Positions 34,548 to 41,888 of a stretch of 64,000 nt of DNA are shown here, piece by piece. Source of the DNA: Reinekea forsetii (GTDB lineage: Bacteria > Pseudomonadota > Gammaproteobacteria > Pseudomonadales > Natronospirillaceae); the NCBI RefSeq assembly GCF_002795845.1, contig NZ_CP011797.1:2828001-2892000 (forward strand), given 5' to 3'. Made by a program: the position numbers and the translations under genes. A model generated the notes under the pieces. The model was not told the origin of the DNA and searched no databases. It worked only from the letters and a program-made list of their open reading frames with translations. The first letter of the stretch is position 1. The number at the start of each line of letters is the position of its first letter.

Positions 34548-34955
34548 ATGCTGACGCTAGAACAACTGTTGGCCGCTCCAGAAAAAGATTACATGAACTC
34601 AGGTCAACTTGAGTACTTTCGTGATCTACTAGCCACACAGGCGGCTGAAGTACGAGAATCACTGGCCAATGCGCGCCTGCAACTGGCAAGTTATGAAAAT
34701 GAGCCGGATGAACTGGACAAAGCCAGCATCGAAGAAGAACGTAGGATGTCACTGCGTTTTCTGGATCGTCAAACTAAGTTATTGCCTAAAATTGACCAGG
34801 CAATAAAGCGTATCGACGATGGTGATTTTGGTTATTGCAAAATCACGGGTGAAGAGATTGGCATAAAACGCCTGTTGTTGCGTCCAACCGCCACACTTTG
34901 CGCGGAAGAAAAACAGCGCCAAGAAATGAAAGAACGAAACTATCGCGATCAATAG
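34548..34955 (+). CDS. DksA2-type RNA polymerase-binding factor (two-Cys form)
   Basis: DksA/TraR-family factor acting in the RNA polymerase secondary channel with ppGpp. The coiled coil (about residues 25-95) is followed by a zinc-finger fold in which two of four zinc-ligand cysteines are replaced: 'FGYCKITGEEIGIKRLLLRP' then 'TATLCAEEK', i.e. C-X2-T-X17-C-X2-E. This matches the Pseudomonas DksA2 pattern, a zinc-independent paralogue, rather than canonical DksA. The ATG at 34548 has GGGAAG six bases upstream; ATG 34542 is possible. A true terminator follows. A canonical DksA is expected elsewhere in the genome. I saw no clear Zur site upstream. Confidence 0.85.
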   Translation: MLTLEQLLAAPEKDYMNSGQLEYFRDLLATQAAEVRESLANARLQLASYENEPDELDKASIEEERRMSLRFLDRQTKLLPKIDQAIKRIDDGDFGYCKITGEEIGIKRLLLRPTATLCAEEKQRQEMKERNYRDQ

Positions 34956-34978
34956 TATTAGTGCTCGCTTGATAAATC

Positions 34979-35006
34979 ATCCTCGATTAGATCGGGGATT
35001 TTTTTT
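34979..35006 (+). terminator. Intrinsic terminator after dksA2
   Basis: A 9-bp stem with one T-G pair (34979-34987 with 34991-34999) and a 3-base loop is followed by a run of eight T (34999-35006). This is a textbook rho-independent terminator. Confidence 0.88.
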
Positions 35007-35053
35007 GTCTACTATTTGACCCGAGCTAACCCGAGAAGCTCCCACCAAGATTA

Positions 35054-35069
35054 CGGCACGCCCTTTGCA
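35054..35069 (+). promoter_or_regulatory. Sigma-54 promoter of the orphan gene at 35111
   Basis: CGGCACGCCCTTTGCA matches TGGCACG-N4-TTGCA at every conserved base except the first, with exact GG-N10-GC spacing. The predicted start is near 35080, about 31 bases before the ATG. It is the best consensus match among the three sigma-54-type promoters in the window. Confidence 0.75.
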
Positions 35070-35110
35070 AAGCTCAACTGTAGATCAATGCAAATCAGGG
35101 GCTAAGCGTA

Positions 35111-35527
35111 ATGGAAATTAATACCGGGTCGATTCTGTCGTACCAGAAAAACCAAAATATGGCCGCCAATGTCGCCCAAAACGGGGCCGTGACCGCGGTA
35201 ACGGGCGGCGCAGCCAATGCTCCAAGCCTGCAGTCTGACAATGTCAGCATCAGCAATAGGCGTGATATCTTTAACTGGGTAGCGGCCACCTTTCCGGTTT
35301 CAAGCCAAGAACCGGCAAGCATTAGCCGAGCCAGCCAGAGCCTATATGATTACCAGATTCTCAACTTTAGTGATCTGAGCACAATTAACCAGATGATCTC
35401 CGAGGATTCGGAGACCCCGATGATTAGCCGAATAGAGGCCAACCTACAAAACAGCATGTCGTATCAGCAACAGCAAAATCTGAGTCGTATCTATCAAGTC
35501 TTCAGGACGCTTGCCGCAGCAGAATAA
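35111..35527 (+). CDS. Orphan small protein expressed from a sigma-54 promoter
   Basis: I do not recognise this 138-residue protein. It has no signal peptide and no membrane helix. The first half is Ala/Asn/Gln-rich and low in charge ('NMAANVAQNGAVTAVTGG'), then 'SDNVSISNRRDIFNWVAATF', and the C-terminal part is helical ('SYQQQQNLSRIYQVFRTLAA'). The 'DNVSIS' segment and the disordered Gln/Ser-rich style recall small flagellar export or regulatory proteins such as FlgM-like factors, but this is only suggestive. AGGGG precedes the ATG. A sigma-54 promoter and a terminator upstream make it an independent unit. It converges with a PilH-like gene. Confidence 0.75.
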   Translation: MEINTGSILSYQKNQNMAANVAQNGAVTAVTGGAANAPSLQSDNVSISNRRDIFNWVAATFPVSSQEPASISRASQSLYDYQILNFSDLSTINQMISEDSETPMISRIEANLQNSMSYQQQQNLSRIYQVFRTLAAAE

Positions 35528-35557
35528 AAACGGACAGGCTGGTACTTACAACCTGTG

Positions 35558-35917
35558 CTAGAGAAATTTCTGTATTTCAATCAGTAGGTCTTCCTCGTCA
35601 ACCGGCTTTACCATAAACCCCCTAGCACCTTGGCGCTGACCCCAAACACGATCGGTCTCCTGGTCTTTGGTGGTGACCATTATTACCGGGATGTTCTTAG
35701 TCTCGGGATCCTGAGACAGTTTACGAGTGGCCTGAAAACCATTCAGCTCTGGCATTACCACATCCATCAAGACCAAATCCGGCTTGGCGCTTTTAGCCAG
35801 CGCAACACCACTGGCGCCGTCCTCGGCTACCAGGTAATCGAAACCGTTTTTTTCCAAAATCTTAGTAAAATGGGCAACCTGACTCGGTGAATCATCGACA
35901 ATTAAAATGGTGGCCAT
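35558..35917 (-). CDS. CheY-like single-domain response regulator, PilH type
   Basis: A 119-residue receiver domain without output domain. The acidic pair 'IVDDSPSQV', phospho-acceptor Asp in 'LVLMDVVMPELNGF', Thr in 'VIMVTTKDQ' and Lys in 'MVKPVDEEDLL' are all present. The 'TKDQETDRVWGQRQGARGF' segment is characteristic of PilH, the twitching-motility regulator of the Pil-Chp pathway. PilH is normally encoded in a pilGHIJ-chp cluster; here it is alone, so a PilH-like paralogue is possible. It is convergent with the sigma-54 orphan gene. Confidence 0.75.
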   Translation of the reverse strand: MATILIVDDSPSQVAHFTKILEKNGFDYLVAEDGASGVALAKSAKPDLVLMDVVMPELNGFQATRKLSQDPETKNIPVIMVTTKDQETDRVWGQRQGARGFMVKPVDEEDLLIEIQKFL

Positions 35918-36200
35918 GGAGATTTCCTTCTAAATCCTACTCATTAGACATTCTTATCCGCTGTAAAAAACTATAGCCATTGCCCGCCATTGTGCAACAA
36001 CAGCACACCAAATTTGCCTCGCCGCAAAGATTATTTTGTTACCGCGGTTGCCGCGTTTGAACACCGTCGTGGTAATAAAAGTCGACTCGGTTGCCATCCT
36101 TTGCGTCACCTTGGTTACAAAAATAAACGCTCATAATTCGCGCTCGAACGAATCCACTGCTAAATTTTTAAAACGGTGTTATCAATAGAAGTAAACAACC

Positions 36201-36596
36201 ATGATTAAAAAAGAAAACATTTTAATATCCGCACGCAAAGTCTTAACCGAACAGGGCATCGACAAACTATCACTGCGCAAAATTGCCGCAGAGGCCGGCT
36301 GTGCCGCACCCTCCATCTATTATTATTTTAAAAATAAACAGGAAATCGTCGCCGGCCTATGGGAAGAAATAGTGCCAAGCCTCGAAAGTAGCATCATGGA
36401 CGCAGAAGATAAGTATCGGGCCTACGGCCAGTTTTGGCTGGCCCGACCCAATGATTTTAGACTATTTATTACCAATGCCGACTACTTCCCCTTTGTCGCG
36501 AAGACTGAGGCCTATAGTTCGCTGCGCAGCCAGTTGGCCGACAACCTGCATCGCTTGAACGGCCAACTGATGGAGCAAATTTACACCCAGGATTGA
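36201..36596 (+). CDS. Short TetR-family regulator
   Basis: N-terminal TetR helix-turn-helix is intact (residues about 5-50: 'LISARKVLTEQGIDKLSLRK', 'AEAGCAAPSIYYYFKNKQEI'). The C-terminal ligand domain is short: the whole protein is 131 residues against roughly 190-210 for most TetR proteins, ending 'LNGQLMEQIYTQD'. No frameshifted continuation is evident in the 12 bases before dinB. It is either a naturally short member or a shortened one. The 283-bp gap upstream shows no gene or obvious operator; targets unknown. Confidence 0.75.
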   Translation: MIKKENILISARKVLTEQGIDKLSLRKIAAEAGCAAPSIYYYFKNKQEIVAGLWEEIVPSLESSIMDAEDKYRAYGQFWLARPNDFRLFITNADYFPFVAKTEAYSSLRSQLADNLHRLNGQLMEQIYTQD

Positions 36597-36608
36597 TCGC
36601 ACTGGCGG

Positions 36609-37679
36609 TTAAAGCGAATGCAACGGGCTCTCATTAGGGCCCCAGAGCGTCAATTGATCGGTCGAATCGGCTTCATTAAAGCGCACGCCTAGGCCGAGCA
36701 GCCGCACAGCCTTAGCGCTTTTGGCGCATGCTGCTTGCAAAAGCCGTTGGTAACTCTGGGCGTCTAATGCCCAGGGCCGCTCCATCGTGGTAGTGGTGAA
36801 ATCATTGAAGCGAACTTTCACGAAGACACTTTTCAGCGGTGGACAGCTCTTATCATTAATACGTTTCATCAGCCCAGCATAGAGCTCGGGCAATTGCTTC
36901 AAGCACTCCTCTTCGCCGGCCAAATCGGTGGCGAAGGTGTGCTCGATACTCTGCGACTTGCGCGTTCCGGTGCGTCCCACGGCCCGTTCGTCGACCCCCC
37001 GTGAACGCTGATAGAGCCAAGGACCGCTCTTACCAAAGAACTGCACCAGCTTGGGCATAGACCATTGCTGCAGGTCACCACAGGTCTTGATTCCCATCTG
37101 ATTGAGTCGCTCGTTGAATTTTTTCCCGACGCCCCATATTTTTTTCACCGGTAACGCGCTGACAAAATCATCGACCCGACGCGGAGGCACCACGAAAATG
37201 CCATTGGGCTTATTCCAGTCAGAGGCCACCTTGGCCAAAAATTTGTTGGTTGCCACGCCGGCCGACACGGTGATACCCACCTCGCGAAAAACCTCCGCGC
37301 GGATATGCTCGGCCAGTAAGGTGGCACTGCCGCCAAACCAAAGTGAGTCAGACACGTCGAGATAGGCCTCGTCGAGCGAAAGGGGTTCTACCAGATCGGC
37401 GTAGCGAGCAAAGATTGCCATCATCTGCTCAGACGCGGCGCGATAAATTTCGAAGCGATGGGGCTGAATAATAACCTGCGGGCACAAGGCCACGGCGCGC
37501 CTAGAGGGCATCGCGGAATGCAGACCGAAGGCCCGGGCCTCATAGTTACAGGTTGAGAGCACCGACCGTGAGCTTTGCCCGCCCACAGCCACAGGGTGTC
37601 CACGCAAATGAGGGAAATCACGCATCTCCAACGCGGCGTAGTAACAATCGCAGTCAATATGGATGATTTTACGTTGCAT
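36609..37679 (-). CDS. dinB: DNA polymerase IV
   Basis: Y-family translesion polymerase. Palm motif 'IIHIDCDCYYAALEMRDFP' holds the first catalytic Asp, and 'PLSLDEAYLDVSD' holds the Asp-Glu pair. The 'GVATNKFLAKVASDWNKPNG' segment and the little-finger domain follow. The ATG at 37679 gives 356 residues, like other DinB proteins; starting further upstream would include the LexA box. No clear Shine-Dalgarno precedes the ATG, so the leader is short and weak. It lies directly after lipB, where I would expect lipA in the Pseudomonas order. Confidence 0.95.
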   Translation of the reverse strand: MQRKIIHIDCDCYYAALEMRDFPHLRGHPVAVGGQSSRSVLSTCNYEARAFGLHSAMPSRRAVALCPQVIIQPHRFEIYRAASEQMMAIFARYADLVEPLSLDEAYLDVSDSLWFGGSATLLAEHIRAEVFREVGITVSAGVATNKFLAKVASDWNKPNGIFVVPPRRVDDFVSALPVKKIWGVGKKFNERLNQMGIKTCGDLQQWSMPKLVQFFGKSGPWLYQRSRGVDERAVGRTGTRKSQSIEHTFATDLAGEEECLKQLPELYAGLMKRINDKSCPPLKSVFVKVRFNDFTTTTMERPWALDAQSYQRLLQAACAKSAKAVRLLGLGVRFNEADSTDQLTLWGPNESPLHSL

Positions 37680-37689
37680 GGCAAAAATA

Positions 37690-37705
37690 CTGTATGGGTA
37701 TACAG
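37690..37705 (-). promoter_or_regulatory. LexA box of dinB
   Basis: CTGTATGGGTATACAG has the LexA form CTG-N10-CAG with flanks close to CTGTATATATATACAG. It lies ten bases before the dinB ATG and overlaps the predicted transcription start, so LexA would block initiation. Confidence 0.85.
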
Positions 37706-37707
37706 CT

Positions 37708-37736
37708 ATATTAGAGATATTAAGCCTGGGAGGCAA
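37708..37736 (-). promoter_or_regulatory. Sigma-70 promoter of dinB
   Basis: On the minus strand TTGCCT (37736-37731) and TAATAT (37713-37708) are separated by exactly 17 bp, placing the start near 37701 inside the LexA box. Confidence 0.65.
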
Positions 37737-37770
37737 GCCTACGACTCAAACGGGGGGGGGCAACTGACGC

Positions 37771-38415
37771 TCAGTCCCAAACGGCGCGCATGCTGAGCAG
37801 CTCGCAGAAGGCCGCGACCCATTGCTGACTGATCAATACGAAATCGGGCGACTCAGTATAGTGGGCCATCTGGGTCATTTGCAGGCCGCTGTAACCGCAG
37901 GGATTGATGCGCAGAAAGGGAGTGAGATCCATATCGATATTGAGGGCCAAGCCGTGGAAGCTGCGGCCCTTCTTGATCCGCAAACCGAGCGAGCAAATTT
38001 TCTGCAGCCCGACATAGACCCCTGGTGCATCAGGCTTGGCAGCCGCGACAATACCATAGGGTTGCAGAGTGTTCACCACGCTCAGCTCGAGCGCACTGAC
38101 CAGCTTTCGGACGTCGGAGCCGATACGACTCATATCGAGCAACACGTAGGCCACTAGCTGACCGGGCCCGTGATAGGTAATCTGGCCACCGCGATCGGCC
38201 TTGACCACCTCTATATCGCCTGGATCGAGCAGATGTTCCGCTTTGCCGGCCTGACCTTGGGTGAACACCGGTTCGTGTTCAACCAACCAGATTTCATCAA
38301 CCGTGTTGGCGTCCCGCTCCAAGGTGAAGCTCTGCATTGCATGCCAGGTTTCACTATAGGGCACTCGGCCAAGAGTTCGGATGCGCACCCTATGCTCAGC
38401 CGTGCTGTCGATCAT
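37771..38415 (-). CDS. lipB: Octanoyl-[ACP]:protein N-octanoyltransferase
   Basis: Transfers octanoate from ACP to lipoyl domains. The conserved block '[20 protein letters not shown]', the catalytic Lys in '[18 protein letters not shown]' and the catalytic Cys in '[13 protein letters not shown]' are present. Length is 214 residues. The ATG overlaps the ybeD stop as ATGA. It is the last gene of the proA-to-lipB cluster. lipA, often the next gene, is absent; a run of nine G separates lipB from the dinB promoter. Confidence 0.95.
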   Translation of the reverse strand: MIDSTAEHRVRIRTLGRVPYSETWHAMQSFTLERDANTVDEIWLVEHEPVFTQGQAGKAEHLLDPGDIEVVKADRGGQITYHGPGQLVAYVLLDMSRIGSDVRKLVSALELSVVNTLQPYGIVAAAKPDAPGVYVGLQKICSLGLRIKKGRSFHGLALNIDMDLTPFLRINPCGYSGLQMTQMAHYTESPDFVLISQQWVAAFCELLSMRAVWD

Positions 38416-38690
38416 AGAACCATCTTTACCATTGGATTGACTTTTAACTCGTCAAACAGGAGCGTCAAATGGGCTTCCTGTTCGATTCGCATCCAAATTG
38501 TCAGACTGACAAAGCGGCCATTTTTACTCGGATTTTCACTAAAACTCTCAACGGTAACCGCCGGATCGTATTTCACTAACACGCCGGCGACAAACTGCTG
38601 ATAATCAGGATGGGCGTCGCCCACCACCTTGATCAGATAGCGTTCACAGGGGAACTCAATTTTAGGCGCAGCGTCCAATTCGCGGGGCAT
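38412..38690 (-). CDS. ybeD: DUF493 (YbeD) family protein
   Basis: Small ferredoxin-like-fold protein of 92 residues, widely found between dacA and lipB; proposed regulatory or lipoate-linked role, not proven. Hallmarks are '[20 protein letters not shown]' and '[20 protein letters not shown]'. AGGAG before the ATG at 38690 decides the start; the frame is open about six codons further upstream. It is coupled to lipB by a 4-base overlap. Confidence 0.9.
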   Translation of the reverse strand: MPRELDAAPKIEFPCERYLIKVVGDAHPDYQQFVAGVLVKYDPAVTVESFSENPSKNGRFVSLTIWMRIEQEAHLTLLFDELKVNPMVKMVL

Positions 38691-38704
38691 CGGTACTCCT
38701 AGCG

Positions 38705-39877
38705 TCAAACGCTAAACAAGTTACTAATCAGTAACAAAATGTAATCCCATATGCGGGCAAAAAATCCGGCACGTTTTACCTCATGTAGGGCAATCAGGGT
38801 CTTGCGCGTGACTTCTTCACCGGCCACATAGACCACCAATTCGCCCAAGGTCTGGCCAACCTGAATCGGCGCCTTGATGGTTGGGTCAATGTTTAACTGT
38901 GTGGTTAGAGCGTCTTCCGTGCCACGGGCAATGGTCAGGGTCAAATTCTCGACCAAGCCGAGCGAGAGCGTTTTAACTTTGCCACCCCAGACACGGGCCG
39001 AATAAAGCTCAGTGTCGCCTTGGAAAGGCTCTGCGGTGCGAAAGAATCGAAAACCGTAGGTCAACAGTTTCTGTGTCTCTTGGGCGCGCGCGCCTTCGGA
39101 GCGCGTGCCCATGACGACACTGATTAGACGCATCCCATCACGTGTGGCCGAGGCCACTAAACAATAGCCTGCGGCATCGGTATGACCGGTTTTTAGGCCA
39201 TCGACATCGGGATTGGTACCGAGCAAGCGGTTTCGATTAGGTTGCGGAGCAACCGGACCATAGGCGAAGCTGCGTTCAGAATAGATCGGATAAAATTCAG
39301 CATTTTCATAAATGATGGCCTTGGCTAGGAGGGCCAAATCATAGGCGGTTGAAAAGTGATCGATGCCATTTTTAGGCGACAAACCGTGGGAATTGGCGAA
39401 GGTGGTATTAATCATGCCCAACTTTAGAGCGTACTTATTCATCAGGTCGACAAACAGCTCCTCGCTGCCGGCAATATGCTCTGCCATAGCGACTGAGGCA
39501 TCGTTGCCAGACGGGATCACGATTCCGCGCAACAGATCTTCGATGCTGACCATCTTGCCTTCTTGTATAAACATCCGCGAACCCTGCATGCGCCAAGCCT
39601 TCTCACTGACTAGGGTCTCATCACTGAGCTCCATGCGACCTTCGATGATTTCCCGCTCGGCTATATAGCTGGTCATCAACTTGGTCAGGCTGGCGGGCGC
39701 AATTCTTTCATGCTCGTTGTTCGCGACTAAGACCTGACCCGTTTCGGCATCGATCAACAAATAAGCCGTTGCTGCCAATTGCGGCGCCGCGGGGATAAGG
39801 GGTTCCGCGTGCAGCAATGACCCGAGAAGACTTGCGGCCACCAGACCGAAGGTTGTGATGTTTCGCTTAAAGTTCAC
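38705..39877 (-). CDS. dacA: D-alanyl-D-alanine carboxypeptidase (PBP5/6 family)
   Basis: Removes the terminal D-Ala from peptidoglycan stem peptides. A signal peptide ('FGLVAASLLGSLLHA') precedes the catalytic motifs S-L-T-K ('PASLTKLMTSYI'), S-G-N ('IPSGNDASVAMAEHI') and K-T-G ('DGLKTGHTDAAGYC'). A C-terminal PBP5-type domain ends in an amphipathic anchor ('GFFARIWDYILLLISNLF'). A GTG at 39877 is chosen over the TTG four codons earlier because it gives a normal signal peptide and has GGAAA upstream. Length is 390 residues. Confidence 0.93.
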   Translation of the reverse strand: MNFKRNITTFGLVAASLLGSLLHAEPLIPAAPQLAATAYLLIDAETGQVLVANNEHERIAPASLTKLMTSYIAEREIIEGRMELSDETLVSEKAWRMQGSRMFIQEGKMVSIEDLLRGIVIPSGNDASVAMAEHIAGSEELFVDLMNKYALKLGMINTTFANSHGLSPKNGIDHFSTAYDLALLAKAIIYENAEFYPIYSERSFAYGPVAPQPNRNRLLGTNPDVDGLKTGHTDAAGYCLVASATRDGMRLISVVMGTRSEGARAQETQKLLTYGFRFFRTAEPFQGDTELYSARVWGGKVKTLSLGLVENLTLTIARGTEDALTTQLNIDPTIKAPIQVGQTLGELVVYVAGEEVTRKTLIALHEVKRAGFFARIWDYILLLISNLFSV

Positions 39878-39968
39878 ACTGGTTTCCAAAATTCGATACG
39901 CATTGACACAAAATGGCCCGCTAACTGGTCAGCAGCAGACCCCAAAAAGAAACTCATTGTAGCAGCCG

Positions 39969-39988
39969 GGGGGGTATTTACACCCCCC
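39969..39988. terminator. G/C-run hairpin between rlpA and dacA
   Basis: GGGGGGT (39969-39975) pairs with ACCCCCC (39982-39988) over a 6-base loop in the gap between the rlpA stop and the dacA start. It could attenuate read-through or protect mRNA ends; no T-run is present. Confidence 0.45.
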
Positions 39989-40010
39989 AAGCTAATCTGT
40001 CCAACCTAGC

Positions 40011-40877
40011 CTAGGGCTTAGCAACGATTACCGGCTTGCCCATTTCACCATTAGCGTACTGCTGCTGCAGTTCAATGGCGCGGCTGTACTTGACTGGCCC
40101 GATGCGCACGCGATAAAAGTTGTCGCGAAAAACACCGACCTGATCAGATACTTCGCCGGATAAGGTATCGCGCATGGCATTTGCCCCTGTTTTTTCACTA
40201 AAGGCGCCGACTTGAACATAATAGGATGCACTGTCTAAAACGGAGCCGGCAATGGCTTCGACCCGGACTCGAGCCGTGCCCTTATCCTGAAAGCCCAGCT
40301 TCACGGCGCCGGCATAGGACATATCGATAATGCGCCCAGCATGGAACGGGCCCCGGTCATTAATCCGCACGTCGATCGACTTACCATTGTCTAAATTGGT
40401 CACGCGAACCCAACTGGGCAAGGGCAAGGTCTTATGGGCCGCACTGATCTTATTCATATCAAAACTTTCGCCATTGGAGGTCGCGTGGCCGTGAAATTTG
40501 GCACCGTACCAGGAGGCTAGACCCTCTTCACGATAGTTTTCAGCGCTGGAGAGAATCTTGTAACGCTTGTTGTTGACCGTGTAGGGGCTTTTATTGCCCT
40601 GTAAAGAGAGCGGTTCCATCCGGGCAGGGGTTTCCGTTATCTGATGCTCGGCAAGTGCAACCACAGGGGCTTTGTCCTGTGCAATGCTATAGCGGGATTG
40701 GCCTGCCGGCGCAGCGACCGCAGTTTGGGCGCTTGCTTTTGCCTTACTCGGCACAGTAGCGACACCACTGCCCTGCCCTTGGGCGATGTAGTCACTTGAA
40801 CAGGCGCTGACCAGCACCAAAATGCCACTGGCTAGTAGCGTTCTAACACGATACTGGATGGGCATGAAATTGAACAT
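40011..40877 (-). CDS. rlpA: Septal ring lytic transglycosylase RlpA
   Basis: Lipoprotein that cleaves denuded glycan strands at the septum. Lipobox in 'GILVLVSACSSDY'; double-psi beta-barrel domain about residues 110-205 ('EEGLASWYGAKFHGHATSNG', 'RINDRGPFHAGRIIDMSYAG' with the catalytic-site residues); C-terminal SPOR domain ('YYVQVGAFSEKTGANAMRD', 'YRVRIGPVKYSRAIEL'). The length of 288 residues fits. It lies between mltB and dacA as in Pseudomonas. Confidence 0.94.
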   Translation of the reverse strand: MFNFMPIQYRVRTLLASGILVLVSACSSDYIAQGQGSGVATVPSKAKASAQTAVAAPAGQSRYSIAQDKAPVVALAEHQITETPARMEPLSLQGNKSPYTVNNKRYKILSSAENYREEGLASWYGAKFHGHATSNGESFDMNKISAAHKTLPLPSWVRVTNLDNGKSIDVRINDRGPFHAGRIIDMSYAGAVKLGFQDKGTARVRVEAIAGSVLDSASYYVQVGAFSEKTGANAMRDTLSGEVSDQVGVFRDNFYRVRIGPVKYSRAIELQQQYANGEMGKPVIVAKP

Positions 40878-40890
40878 AAATAGACCCTTA

Positions 40891-41850
40891 TTACTTCTGC
40901 TCTAACGCTTCGGCGAGTTGAAAAACGGCCATGCTATAGGCGATGGCGCGATTGTAACGTGAAATAACCCAAAAATTTCGATAGCCGAGCCAATATTGGG
41001 TCCCCTCTTCGGCGTCGAGTCGAATCGGAAAGACCTGTGCCTCACCCGACTCCCGAATGGCGCTGAACCAACCCAGCTGTTCGACTTCCGCCAAGGTGCG
41101 ACTGCGGTCAAAGGAATTGACCTTAACCGCCGAATTGGGATCTGTTACCGTGGCGCTTGAGACGATGGTGGCACCGGTACGCCAACCATTCTCATTGAGA
41201 TAATTGGCCACCGAACCAATGGCATCATAGGGGTCGCTCCATATATCAATATCGCCGTCCTTGTCATGGTCGACCGCATAGGCCTGATAACTAGTGGGCA
41301 TAAATTGGGGGTAGCCCGTAGCTCCAGCATAGGAGCCTTTGACTTTGAGCGGATCGAGCCCCTGTTCCCGAGCAATGACGAGAAAACGTATCCATTCGCG
41401 TTGAAAATAATCGGCCCGGCGACCCTCGGTCACCGCCAAACTGCCCAGAGAATTAAAGGTACCGTGACGACCACTGGATTGCCCATAGCGGCTCTCAATG
41501 CCAATAATAGCGACAATAATGCTCACTGGAACACCATACTCGGCCTCAGCACTGGCGAGCAACTCACTGTATTCGAGGGCGAATTTTTGGCCCTTGCGGA
41601 TGGTGTCTTTACCGAGAAACATCGGTTTGTATTGGGCGTATTTTTTGGTGGTTTCTGCCGGCGCTGCCAGATTTCGACTCGGCGCCTCGCGATAGCTGCC
41701 GCTGATCATCCAGTTCTCGACCTGAGCACGGTCAAAGCCGTGTTCGGTAACCAGTATTTCAACCACCGCCTGAGTACGCGGAAATTCGGTAAAATCTTGC
41801 GCCGACAAGGAGCAAGACACAAACAAAAATACAGTCCAGGCAAATCGCAT
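40891..41850 (-). CDS. mltB: Membrane-bound/periplasmic lytic murein transglycosylase B
   Basis: SLT family 3 enzyme cutting the glycan backbone. A signal peptide ('FAWTVFLFVSCSLSA') is followed by 'YGVPVSIIVAIIGIESRYGQ', holding the catalytic Glu, and by 'KGSYAGATGYPQFMPTSYQA', 'DIDIWSDPYDAIGSVANYL' and 'GYRNFWVISRYN'. The Cys in the signal peptide is not in a clear lipobox, so it may be soluble periplasmic (SltB1-like) rather than lipid anchored. Length is 319 residues. Confidence 0.92.
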   Translation of the reverse strand: MRFAWTVFLFVSCSLSAQDFTEFPRTQAVVEILVTEHGFDRAQVENWMISGSYREAPSRNLAAPAETTKKYAQYKPMFLGKDTIRKGQKFALEYSELLASAEAEYGVPVSIIVAIIGIESRYGQSSGRHGTFNSLGSLAVTEGRRADYFQREWIRFLVIAREQGLDPLKVKGSYAGATGYPQFMPTSYQAYAVDHDKDGDIDIWSDPYDAIGSVANYLNENGWRTGATIVSSATVTDPNSAVKVNSFDRSRTLAEVEQLGWFSAIRESGEAQVFPIRLDAEEGTQYWLGYRNFWVISRYNRAIAYSMAVFQLAEALEQK

Positions 41851-41888
41851 AACTACTACCTTGATACCAAGAATAAGACCATCATCGC

